From JAHTBL01 sp038532735 (lineage in GTDB: Bacteria > Pseudomonadota > Alphaproteobacteria > Rhodobacterales > Rhodobacteraceae), in the NCBI GenBank assembly GCA_038532735.1, contig JBCBAC010000003.1, positions 186,001 to 250,000 on the forward strand: 64,000 bases of DNA, given 5' to 3'. Below the pieces are notes generated by a model that saw nothing but the letters and a program-made list of their open reading frames with translations, searched no databases and had not been told where the DNA came from. How positions within the stretch are numbered: the stretch's first letter is position 1; the number at the start of each line of letters is the position of its first letter. Shown here one piece after another: positions 17,328 through 25,057 of the stretch. Made by a program: the position numbers and the translations under genes.

Positions 17328-18203
17328 TTAGCCTTGCGCTGCTTTCGCAACTTCCGCGGCAAAGTCTTCTTCCTTCTTCTCGATGCCTTCGCCGACCTCA
17401 AGACGCTTGAAGCCCACGACCTCGACACCGGCTTCCTTGGCTGCCGCTTCAACCGTCAGGTCGGGGTTCACGACAAAGGACTGGCCCAGAAGTGTCACTT
17501 CGGACAGAAACTTCTTCATGCGGCCTTCGATCATCTTCTCGATGACCTGCTCGGGCTTGCCGCTTTCGCGCGCCTGCTCGGTCAGGACCTGCTTTTCGCG
17601 CTCGACCACGGTCGGATCCAGATCGTCAGCGCCCAGCGAGGCAGGGTTCACAGCGGCGATGTGCATCGCAATCTGCTTGCCGATGCCATTGTCGGCGCCG
17701 TTGAGTGCAACCAGCACGCCGATCTTGCCCATGCCGTCAGCGACAGCGTTGTGCACGTAAGAGACGACGGTTTCGCCTTCGAGGGCAGCCATGCGGCGGA
17801 CGCTCATGTTCTCGCCAATCGTGGCCACTTTGTTGGTGACAACCTCATCGACGGACTTGCCGCCCATGTCCGCCGCTTTCAGGGCGTCCACATCCGACAC
17901 GCCCATCGCGACATCTGCGATGCCTGCGACCATTTCCTGGAACTCAGCGTTCTTGCCGACAAAATCGGTCTCGGAGTTCACCTCGACAGCGACGCCTTTG
18001 CCACCGTCGACTTTGACCGCCACAAGACCTTCAGCCGCGGTGCGGCCGGATTTCTTGGCAGCTTTCGCCAGACCTTTGGTGCGCAGCCAGTCAACAGCAG
18101 CATCCATGTCGCCATCTGTTTCGGTCAGCGCTTTTTTCGCGTCCATCATGCCAGCGCCAGTCGTATCGCGCAGCTCTTTTACCAATGCAGCAGTGATTGC
18201 CAT
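17328..18203 (-). CDS. tsf: Elongation factor Ts
   Basis: The product is 291 residues from the ATG at 18203, which has AGAGGA about 8 nt upstream. An in-frame ATG three codons earlier is less well placed. 'MAITAALVKELRDTTGAGMMDAKKAL' (UBA-like N-terminal domain) and 'VEVNSETDFVGKNAEF' (the TDFV core that contacts EF-Tu) identify EF-Ts, the guanine nucleotide exchange factor for EF-Tu. It follows rpsB in the standard rpsB-tsf order. Confidence 0.97.
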   Translation of the reverse strand: MAITAALVKELRDTTGAGMMDAKKALTETDGDMDAAVDWLRTKGLAKAAKKSGRTAAEGLVAVKVDGGKGVAVEVNSETDFVGKNAEFQEMVAGIADVAMGVSDVDALKAADMGGKSVDEVVTNKVATIGENMSVRRMAALEGETVVSYVHNAVADGMGKIGVLVALNGADNGIGKQIAMHIAAVNPASLGADDLDPTVVEREKQVLTEQARESGKPEQVIEKMIEGRMKKFLSEVTLLGQSFVVNPDLTVEAAAKEAGVEVVGFKRLEVGEGIEKKEEDFAAEVAKAAQG

Positions 18204-18232
18204 GGTTCTCATCCTCTAAATCAGGGTGGCGA

Positions 18233-18252
18233 GGTCGGCGTTACCGCCGACC
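18233..18252 (-). promoter_or_regulatory. Hairpin in the rpsB-tsf spacer
   Basis: GGTCGGCG (18233-18240) pairs with CGCCGACC (18245-18252) around a 4-nt loop, with no T-run. It lies between the rpsB stop and the tsf start. It may act as a partial attenuator or mRNA-stability element, as rpsB-tsf spacers do in other bacteria (inference). Confidence 0.4.
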
Positions 18253-18307
18253 GTATCAATAAACGCGCGGCATATAAGCCGCCCGTATCAGAATTGCGAC
18301 GTCGCAC

Positions 18308-19093
18308 TTAGCTTTCCGCAGCAGCTTCTGCCGGGGCTTCCTCGGCAACAGCTTCTTCAACCGGCGCTTCTTCGAACTCACCAATGTCGATGCCAGCGGC
18401 GCCCATCTGCGCGCTCATGCCGTCAAGCGCCGAACGGCTGACCAGATCGCAGTAAAGCGCAATCGCACGGGCCGCGTCGTCGTTGCCGGGGATGATGTAG
18501 TCAATCCCGTCGGGCGAGCAGTTGGTGTCGACAACAGCCACAACCGGGATGCCCAGCTTTTTAGCTTCTGCAATGGCAAGGTCTTCTTTCTTGACGTCGA
18601 TGACGAAAAGAAGATCGGGCACGCCGCCCATTTCGCGGATACCGCCCAGCGACGCTTGCAGTTTGGCCTGGTCACGCTCCATGCCCAGACGCTCTTTCTT
18701 GGTGAGACCTTCGGCGCCACCTTCCAGTGCTTCGTCGATCTGCTTGAGGCGATTGATCGACTGGCTGACGGTTTTCCAGTTGGTGAGCGTGCCGCCCAGC
18801 CAACGGTGGTTCATGTAATATTGCGCGCATTTCTCTGCCGCTTCGGCGATCGGGCGCTGCGCCTGACGCTTGGTGCCAACAAATAGGATGCGACCACCTT
18901 TGGCAGCGGTTTCGCGCACAACGTTCAGCGCCGCGTCCAGCATCGGGACGGTCTGCGTCAGGTCCATGATATGGATGCCGTTGCGGTCGCCATAGATGAA
19001 CTCCGCCATACGCGGGTTCCAACGCTGTGTCTGGTGACCAAAGTGAACGCCTGCTTCAAGCAGCTGGCGCATGGTGAACTCAGGAAGAGCCAT
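18308..19093 (-). CDS. rpsB: 30S ribosomal protein S2
   Basis: The product is 261 residues from the ATG at 19093 (MALPEFTMRQLLEAGVHFGH), with AAGGAAA 6-7 nt upstream. In-frame starts further upstream lie in the leader and are not family-like. 'GVHFGHQTQRWNPRM', 'GDRNGIHIMDLTQT' and 'VVDTNCSPDGIDYIIPGNDD' are S2 signatures. The C-terminus carries the acidic Ala/Glu tail common in alphaproteobacterial S2. It is cotranscribed with tsf. Confidence 0.97.
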   Translation of the reverse strand: MALPEFTMRQLLEAGVHFGHQTQRWNPRMAEFIYGDRNGIHIMDLTQTVPMLDAALNVVRETAAKGGRILFVGTKRQAQRPIAEAAEKCAQYYMNHRWLGGTLTNWKTVSQSINRLKQIDEALEGGAEGLTKKERLGMERDQAKLQASLGGIREMGGVPDLLFVIDVKKEDLAIAEAKKLGIPVVAVVDTNCSPDGIDYIIPGNDDAARAIALYCDLVSRSALDGMSAQMGAAGIDIGEFEEAPVEEAVAEEAPAEAAAES

Positions 19094-19170
19094 GTCCGTT
19101 TCCTTTCCGGTTTCAATCCTCGACGGGGCTTTCGGGGCGTCTGCCCCAACCGGTGGACCTTTGAGGATGT
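19094..19170 (-). promoter_or_regulatory. Candidate structured rpsB mRNA leader
   Basis: Read on the minus strand, ATCCTC (complement of 19163-19168) can pair with GAGGAT (complement of 19116-19121), enclosing the hairpin GGGGC-AGAC-GCCCC (19134-19147). The structure ends about 20 nt before the rpsB start. Many ribosomal protein operons carry autoregulatory leaders; whether S2 binds this one is unknown. Confidence 0.35.
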
Positions 19171-19335
19171 CTCCCCCAATCGGCCCGACCCCGTCTGCGA
19201 AGTGAACGCGAGTTACGTCAGCTTCTTCCCAATTGCAAGGACAATGTCGGGCTATGTCATGGATTAACCCGTTCTGACGCAAAGGCGCGGATGCAAGTTC
19301 TTGCAAGCACGCGAAAACCCTTGCATCAAGCGCGC

Positions 19336-20229
19336 ATGACCGTTGGTTTTGACATTATCTGTATCGGGTCGGTGCTGTGGGACGTGATCGGACGATCCGA
19401 GCGTGCAATGCGCGTCGGCTCAGACGTTCCGGGCCGCATTCGGATGATCCCCGGCGGCGTCGCCATGAACATCGCTATGACCCTGCGAGAGATGGGGTTG
19501 ACCCCTGCCCTGCTCACCGCGATTGGCAATGACCCGCAAGGCGCGCAATTGATGGCAAGGGCGACCGAAATGGGGATGGTGACAGAATACATCCACATCT
19601 CCGAAGATCAGCCCACGGATCGCTATATGGCAATTGAGGGACCGGATGGCCTTGTCGCCGCTATTGCAGACGCGCATTCGTTGGAGGCTGCCGGCAACAC
19701 GATCCTGATCCCGATCACGCAAGGCCCACTGGCCAATGAGAACACGCCCTATGAAGGCGTGATTGCGCTGGATGGCAACTTGACCGAAGACGTGCTGACC
19801 GAAATCGCCCAATCGCCCACGTTTGCCAAGGCCGATCTGCGCGTGGCGCCAGCTTCGCCAGGGAAGGCAGACCGTCTGGTCCCGCTCCTCGCCTGTCCGA
19901 ACGCCACCCTTTACGTGAATTGCGAAGAGGCAGGCCTGCTCTGCGGTGCGCAATTTGACAGCGCGCCAGAGGCGGCTTTAGCGCTTTCCAAACGCGGTGC
20001 CGCACGGGTGCTCGTCACAGATGGCAGTTCCGTTGCTTGCGAGCTGCACCAAGGGGACCTGATGACCCAAATCCCGCCCGAAGTCTCCGTCAAACGCATC
20101 ACCGGCGCAGGCGACACGTTCATGGCCGCGCATCTGGCCGCCGAGTTTAAAGGCGCCGACAGGGCGCTTGCCCTGACTGCCGCAATCGGCGCGGCGGCGG
20201 CCTATGTCTCTGGGGAGGCTGTCGTATGA
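19336..20229 (+). CDS. psuK: PfkB-family kinase, probable pseudouridine kinase
   Basis: The product is 297 residues from the ATG at 19336. 'DIICIGSVLWDVIG' opens the ribokinase fold. 'GGVAMNIAMTLREMG' matches the N-terminal PfkB signature, and 'RITGAGDTFMAAHLAAE' is the C-terminal signature with the catalytic Asp (GAGD). The family phosphorylates sugars and nucleosides. The 4-bp overlap with the pseudouridine-5'-phosphate glycosidase gene makes pseudouridine the likely substrate. Together the two enzymes recycle pseudouridine from RNA turnover to uracil and ribose 5-phosphate. The substrate rests on this context, not on a diagnostic residue. Confidence 0.82.
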   Translation: MTVGFDIICIGSVLWDVIGRSERAMRVGSDVPGRIRMIPGGVAMNIAMTLREMGLTPALLTAIGNDPQGAQLMARATEMGMVTEYIHISEDQPTDRYMAIEGPDGLVAAIADAHSLEAAGNTILIPITQGPLANENTPYEGVIALDGNLTEDVLTEIAQSPTFAKADLRVAPASPGKADRLVPLLACPNATLYVNCEEAGLLCGAQFDSAPEAALALSKRGAARVLVTDGSSVACELHQGDLMTQIPPEVSVKRITGAGDTFMAAHLAAEFKGADRALALTAAIGAAAAYVSGEAVV

Positions 20230-21155
20230 GCGTTCCGATGACCATGACGCCAGACGTTTCCGCGGCCCTCGCCGAAGGACGCGCGGTCGTTGCACTTGAG
20301 TCCACGATCATCACCCACGGGATGCCCTATCCGCAAAACGTCGAAACCGCCCGCGCAGTTGAGGCCGAAGTGCGTGCCGCAGGTGCCGTGCCCGCAACCA
20401 TCGCGGTGATCGAAGGCACTTTGCATATCGGGCTGAGTGGCGAGATGCTCGACATATTGGGTCAGGCCGCGGGCGTGGCCAAGCTGTCGCGCGCAGATAT
20501 CGCAGCTTGCATTGCCACCGGCGAAACAGGGGCCACAACCGTCGCCGCCACGATGATTGCCGCACATCTGGCAGGTATCGCGGTGTTTGCCACCGGTGGG
20601 ATCGGCGGCGTGCATCGCGGGGCGGAGACGTCCTTTGATATCTCCGCAGACCTGCAAGAGCTTGCGCAAACCCCTGTCACCGTGGTCGCCGCAGGCGCAA
20701 AAGCCATTCTCGACCTGCCCAAGACATTCGAAGTCCTGGAAACCCTTGGCGTGCCGGTCATCGCTTATGGCCAAGACACCCTGCCCGCTTTCTGGTCGGC
20801 ATCTTCCCCGATGCCCGCGCCCTTGCGGATGGACACGCCCACGCAGATCGCCAAAGCGCACCAGATGCGCGCGGCGATGGGCCTGCCTGGCGGGCAACTC
20901 GTCACAAACCCGATCCCGCAAGACGCGCAAATCCCGCATGAAACGCTCGCTCCGCTGATCGAGCAGGCGCTGGCTGAAGCTGAGGCCCAAGGCATCACCG
21001 CCAAAGACGTGACTCCCTTCCTTCTGGGGCGCTTGTTTGAGCTAACCGAGGGTGCGTCGCTTGCCGCCAACATCGCCCTTGTGCTGAACAACGCGCGGTT
21101 GGCGGCGCAAATCGCGGTTGCTTTGGCTGCCCAATCCAAAGGCGCTCACACATAA
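20226..21155 (+). CDS. psuG: Pseudouridine-5'-phosphate glycosidase
   Basis: The product has 309 residues. 'ALESTIITHGMPYPQNVETA', 'AATIAVIEGTLHIGL'-like residues, 'KLSRADIAACIATGETGATTVAATM' and 'FATGGIGGVHRGAE' are characteristic of the PsuG/IndA family. It splits the C-C glycosidic bond of pseudouridine 5'-phosphate to uracil and ribose 5-phosphate, using a metal ion and an active-site lysine. It is translationally coupled to the kinase gene. Confidence 0.95.
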   Translation: MSVPMTMTPDVSAALAEGRAVVALESTIITHGMPYPQNVETARAVEAEVRAAGAVPATIAVIEGTLHIGLSGEMLDILGQAAGVAKLSRADIAACIATGETGATTVAATMIAAHLAGIAVFATGGIGGVHRGAETSFDISADLQELAQTPVTVVAAGAKAILDLPKTFEVLETLGVPVIAYGQDTLPAFWSASSPMPAPLRMDTPTQIAKAHQMRAAMGLPGGQLVTNPIPQDAQIPHETLAPLIEQALAEAEAQGITAKDVTPFLLGRLFELTEGASLAANIALVLNNARLAAQIAVALAAQSKGAHT

Positions 21156-21261
21156 ATCGCCGCAAAGTCAGGCGAAACACCGGAAAGCCGCATTGTAGAG
21201 CCACCGAAAACCCCCTATTTTCCAAAGGCCCACCGGTAAAGGGCACTGCCAAGGACGCCTG

Positions 21262-21969
21262 ATGACAACCCCTTTTGACGAGCAAGTCCCCCCTCCCCGC
21301 AGACCGGGGCTTTTCGCGCGGCTGCGCTCCAGCTTTTTAACCGGGCTGGTGGTGGTCGCCCCAATCGGTCTGACGATCTGGCTGATCTGGACAGTGGTCG
21401 GCTGGATTGACGGTTTCGTGCTGCCGCTCGTGCCTGCGCAATGGCAGCCCGAGCAATATATCGGCATCAACCTGCGCGGCGTCGGTGTGATCTTCTTCCT
21501 GATCTTCACCATTATTGTGGGTTGGATGGCAAAAGGCCTTCTGGGTCGCTCGCTGATTTCCTGGGCAGAGCATCTGGTGAACCGCACACCCGTCGTGCGC
21601 TCGATTTACAACGGTGTGAAACAGATCGCCGAAACGGTGTTTGCCCAGACCGAGACCAGTTTTGATACCGCCTGCCTGATCGAGTACCCGCGCAAAGGCA
21701 TCTGGGCCATCGGCTTTATCTCGACGTCAGCCAAAGGCGAAGTGGCGGCCAAAGCCGATCAAGGGCCCATGACGTCGGTCTTCGTGCCCACCACACCGAA
21801 CCCAACGTCGGGCTTTTTGCTTTTCTTCCCGAAGGCAGACATTATCGAGCTGGATATGAGTGTCGAAGATGCGGCCAAGCTCGTGATTTCGGCGGGGCTT
21901 GTGTACCCAAATGGCGACGACAAAGTCCCCGAGATCACGCCGGAAGAGGTGAAAGAGCTCGCCAGCTAG
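21262..21969 (+). CDS. DUF502 family membrane protein
   Basis: The product has 235 residues with two membrane segments, about 26-48 ('FLTGLVVVAPIGLTIWLIWTVV') and 72-92 ('GVGVIFFLIFTIIVGWMAKGL'), followed by a soluble region. 'TPVVRSIYNGVKQIAETV' and 'VFVPTTPNPTSGFLLFFPKADI' are the conserved DUF502 blocks. The function of the family is unknown. It stands alone between psuG and the convergent patatin gene. Confidence 0.88.
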   Translation: MTTPFDEQVPPPRRPGLFARLRSSFLTGLVVVAPIGLTIWLIWTVVGWIDGFVLPLVPAQWQPEQYIGINLRGVGVIFFLIFTIIVGWMAKGLLGRSLISWAEHLVNRTPVVRSIYNGVKQIAETVFAQTETSFDTACLIEYPRKGIWAIGFISTSAKGEVAAKADQGPMTSVFVPTTPNPTSGFLLFFPKADIIELDMSVEDAAKLVISAGLVYPNGDDKVPEITPEEVKELAS

Positions 21970-22013
21970 CTCGCCACGAACCGGATCAAGTCCGGGGCGG
22001 GTTGCCCTAAAAT

Positions 22014-23054
22014 CTAACCGAACATCTCTTCTAGATTGACCGTATCGGCCTCCCCCAGATCGTCAAAATGAGCGCTTAGAAAACTCGTCGCCGCCGCACG
22101 GCCAGCATCCTTCAGCGTTGCCAGAATATAGGCCGACGGCACCAGCTTCGTCGCGACGCTCAGCTCATTCATCAACCCATCATCGGCAATCATATGCACC
22201 AGCGGATCGCGCATCTTGTCACGATCCATCCGGCCCTGCGCAATCAATCGCTTTACGAAGGAAATTGCCCGCATTTCGCGCAGCAAAGAGGAGTTAAAGC
22301 TGATTTCATTGATGCGGTTCTGGATCGCTTGCGCTGTCAGGGGAAGCTCTTCGCGGTGCAGTGGGTTGATGTTCACGATGACAATGTCGCGCGGCAGGCT
22401 TTCGTGGAACAGCGGGAACAGGGCCGGATTGCCGGTGTAGCCACCGTCCCAAAACGCTTCCATCTTGCCGGTCTTAGGATCGGTGAACTCGACTGCCTGA
22501 AAAAGCGTTGGCAGACAGGCCGAGGCTAGGATGACATCCGTGGTGATCTCATCGCGGGTAAAGACACGGATCTTGCCGGACCGCACATTTGTGGCACACA
22601 CATGAAACTCTGGCCCCCCATCCGCACAGACGGCATCATACTCAAACCGCTCAACAATCCGACGAAGGGGGTTCTGATAGAACGGGCCATAGGTATAGGG
22701 GCTGAACATGCGCGTCGCGCCGTCGACGATAGAAAACGGCAGCGAGTATTCCAGGCTTTTCGCCACGACACCGGGCCCCGGCCCTGCAGTTGTCATCCAA
22801 CTGGCCAGCCGCATATCGTTAATCGCGCCGACTTGGCTCCAGAGCCAGTCAAGGTTTTCGCGCGCCTTCTCAGAACCGCCTTGCACGATGCCTGACTTCA
22901 AAGCTGCGCCGTTCAACGCACCAGCCGAGGTGCCCGACATCGCCGCAATTTCGATCCGGTCATCCTCAAGCATGCGGTCCAGCACACCCCAGGTGAACGC
23001 GCCGTGGGCGCCACCCCCTTGCAGGGCAAGATTGATCCGCTTGGTGTTGCTCAC
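22014..23054 (-). CDS. Patatin-like phospholipase/esterase
   Basis: The product has 346 residues. The oxyanion-hole motif 'LQGGGAHGAFTWGVLD', the nucleophile motif GTSAG (Ser43) and the catalytic dyad Asp in 'WDGGYTGNP' (about 206) are all present, so it should be active. No signal peptide is visible, which suggests a cytoplasmic enzyme. Its start overlaps the stop of the 3-hydroxybutyrate dehydrogenase gene (ATGA). Some patatin-fold proteins act in polyhydroxyalkanoate mobilisation, so a role in releasing 3-hydroxybutyrate or related esters is plausible but inferred from linkage. General phospholipase activity is the alternative. Confidence 0.87.
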   Translation of the reverse strand: MSNTKRINLALQGGGAHGAFTWGVLDRMLEDDRIEIAAMSGTSAGALNGAALKSGIVQGGSEKARENLDWLWSQVGAINDMRLASWMTTAGPGPGVVAKSLEYSLPFSIVDGATRMFSPYTYGPFYQNPLRRIVERFEYDAVCADGGPEFHVCATNVRSGKIRVFTRDEITTDVILASACLPTLFQAVEFTDPKTGKMEAFWDGGYTGNPALFPLFHESLPRDIVIVNINPLHREELPLTAQAIQNRINEISFNSSLLREMRAISFVKRLIAQGRMDRDKMRDPLVHMIADDGLMNELSVATKLVPSAYILATLKDAGRAAATSFLSAHFDDLGEADTVNLEEMFG

Positions 23055-23824
23055 AACGCGGTCCAGCCGCCATCCACGCTAATGGTGGTGCCGGTGATCT
23101 GCGCCGCTGCGTCAGAGCAAAGGAAAACTGCCGTGCCGCCCATCTGTTCTGTCGTCGCAAACTCTTTAGACGGCTGCCGGGTCAGCATGACCTCTTTGAT
23201 CGCGGTCTCGCGATCCATGTTATATTTTTCCATCGTGTCGGGGATTTGCGCCTCGACCAATGGGGTCATCACATATCCGGGGCAGATCGCATTGGCTGTG
23301 ATCGGCTCTTCCGCAGTTTCCAAAGCGGTGACTTTGGTCAGTCCGACAACCCCGTGCTTCGCGGCAACATAGGCCGACTTGTAGGGAGACGCCGTCAAAC
23401 CATGCGCGGAGGCGATGTTAATCACCCGGCCCCAGCCTGCCTTGCGCATCATCGGCAAGGCGGCAGCCGTTGTATGAAAGGCTGAGGACATGTTGATCGC
23501 GATGATCGCGTCCCATTTCTCGGCTGGGAACTCATCAATACCGCTGACATGTTGAATACCTGCATTGTTGATAAGGATGTCGCACGCGCCCGCCTTCTCG
23601 ATCAGAGCCCGACACTGATCCCCTTTCGACATATCGGCCTGAATATAGCGTGTATTGGTCGAGGTCTCCTCGGCAATATCCTTCGCCAGCGCGTGATCCT
23701 CATCTGTATCGCTGAAACTGTTGAGCACTACATCCGCGCCCGCTTTGGCCAACTCCCGCGCGATCCCAAGGCCAATGCCGGAGTTGGAGCCAGTGATAAT
23801 GGCGGTCTTACCAGAGAGTGTCAT
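23051..23824 (-). CDS. bdhA: 3-hydroxybutyrate dehydrogenase (SDR)
   Basis: The product is 257 residues from the ATG at 23824, with GAGGA 8 nt upstream. It has the short-chain dehydrogenase cofactor motif 'TGSNSGIGLGIA', 'NNAGIQHV', and the catalytic Ser-Tyr-Lys ('INIASAHG...YVAAKHG'). 'IQHVSGIDEFPAEKWD' and 'GLTASPYKSAYVAAKHGVVGLTK' are typical of D-3-hydroxybutyrate dehydrogenases. It interconverts 3-hydroxybutyrate and acetoacetate with NAD in PHB turnover and is coupled to the patatin gene. Confidence 0.92.
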   Translation of the reverse strand: MTLSGKTAIITGSNSGIGLGIARELAKAGADVVLNSFSDTDEDHALAKDIAEETSTNTRYIQADMSKGDQCRALIEKAGACDILINNAGIQHVSGIDEFPAEKWDAIIAINMSSAFHTTAAALPMMRKAGWGRVINIASAHGLTASPYKSAYVAAKHGVVGLTKVTALETAEEPITANAICPGYVMTPLVEAQIPDTMEKYNMDRETAIKEVMLTRQPSKEFATTEQMGGTAVFLCSDAAAQITGTTISVDGGWTAL

Positions 23825-24050
23825 GGGCGTGTCCTCGCAAGTTGTGTTGCACTGCAGCATAAGCGCTGCGTCTGCGAAAACCAGTGCGGAAGCGGAATTC
23901 TTGTGCGTTTCTCTCGGCGCAATGGGTCACGGAACGGAAACAGGCACTGCTTTTTTGCAAAGACTGTTGCGAGCGCCTTGTTTTGGCCGTATTTGTCGCG
24001 AATTAAACAACCCAAGGCAGCATGCCTCCGCTATAAAAAGGAGTGTGACT

Positions 24051-24968
24051 GTGACTGGTAGCTTCTTTTCACTTTCTCTTACTCAAGTTGCCCGGTTTGG
24101 CCCTTTTGAAAGCTCAACTGCGCCGGATCATTTAAATGCACTCGGCCCACTGACCCCTCTTAGCGACGGCGCTGGAACCGCTATTCTTAGACAAAACGGG
24201 GAGACTTTTACGTTATATCGCGCTGATGCGGACGGTTTGCCCGATCTTGCACACCCCTTGGCAGAAGCGCTGCAGACCCCCACGTTCTGCGCCCCTGCCT
24301 GCATTGTCTTTGGGCTGCAGAACGGCCCACGACTTGTTCTAGCGCTCAACGGCTTTCCTGGTGGGCGCGCGACTGCCCACACACAAGAAAGCCTTTCAGG
24401 TTTTGTGACAGGCACCCGCATGCTAGGTCGCGCGGGCATCGTTCCCGTTGAGCAACTCACCGCAGGGGATGTGCTTTGGACGATGCATAACGGCATGCAG
24501 CCTATTCGCTGGATTTCCCGTCGCAGCATCCCGCTTTCTGCGGACCGAACAGCACACCAGCCGGTGCAATTACGCACCGATGCCTTTGCCCGGGGGTGTC
24601 CCACCGACCCGTTGATCCTCTTGCCTGGCCATCTGGTCCATGTCAGCGATCTTAGACTTGACCCCAGTCTGACAGCGCTCAGCACGTTCCTGCCCGCGCA
24701 CAGCCTTTTGGATGATGACAAGGTCACCCGAGTGACCGATATGTCATCGCTTGAGCTGATCCATCTGGGGCTTGATGTCAGCGATGTGGTCTATGCCTCT
24801 GGCATGATGGTGCAAAACCCCGAAGACGTGACGCGCCAACCCACCCGGTCCCCGGACAACAAGGTGGAGGAATTCCTGACCTGCTTTCCCGGTCTCAGCG
24901 GCCTCTTCCGCTTTAACAAGGCAGGCAGCGATCCGTCGCAGGAATTGCCGCGCGCAAAATACGGTTAA
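24051..24968 (+). CDS. Hint-domain protein with degenerate active site
   Basis: The start at GTG 24051 is chosen because AAAAAGGAG ends 7 nt upstream; the frame runs further back only antisense to bdhA. The product has 305 residues. From about residue 117, 'GFVTGTRMLGRAGIVPVEQL', 'AGDVLWTMHNGMQPIRWI' and 'LILLPGHLVHV' align with the Hint domains encoded at 28.6-37.4 kb ('CFTPGTRIATPRGERLVEDL', 'GDSVFTRDNGVQELRWVG', 'MMVSPNHRILI'). The nucleophilic Cys is Gly117 and SPNHR has become LPGHL, so normal Hint self-cleavage is unlikely. The N-terminal ~110 residues are not recognised. There is no signal peptide. Confidence 0.72.
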   Translation: MTGSFFSLSLTQVARFGPFESSTAPDHLNALGPLTPLSDGAGTAILRQNGETFTLYRADADGLPDLAHPLAEALQTPTFCAPACIVFGLQNGPRLVLALNGFPGGRATAHTQESLSGFVTGTRMLGRAGIVPVEQLTAGDVLWTMHNGMQPIRWISRRSIPLSADRTAHQPVQLRTDAFARGCPTDPLILLPGHLVHVSDLRLDPSLTALSTFLPAHSLLDDDKVTRVTDMSSLELIHLGLDVSDVVYASGMMVQNPEDVTRQPTRSPDNKVEEFLTCFPGLSGLFRFNKAGSDPSQELPRAKYG

Positions 24969-25057
24969 GAATACGACGCAAGATGTCGCGTTCTGACCAT
25001 CGCGCCAACGCAACTGGTCTCACTCTGGGCAGGTAATTTAGGCCCGGAGGCACCCTC

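Noticed and set aside
23721..24050. 110-codon upstream extension of the degenerate Hint protein
   Set aside because: It lies antisense to bdhA and the divergent spacer, has no ribosome-binding site, and GTG 24051 is preceded by AAAAAGGAG.
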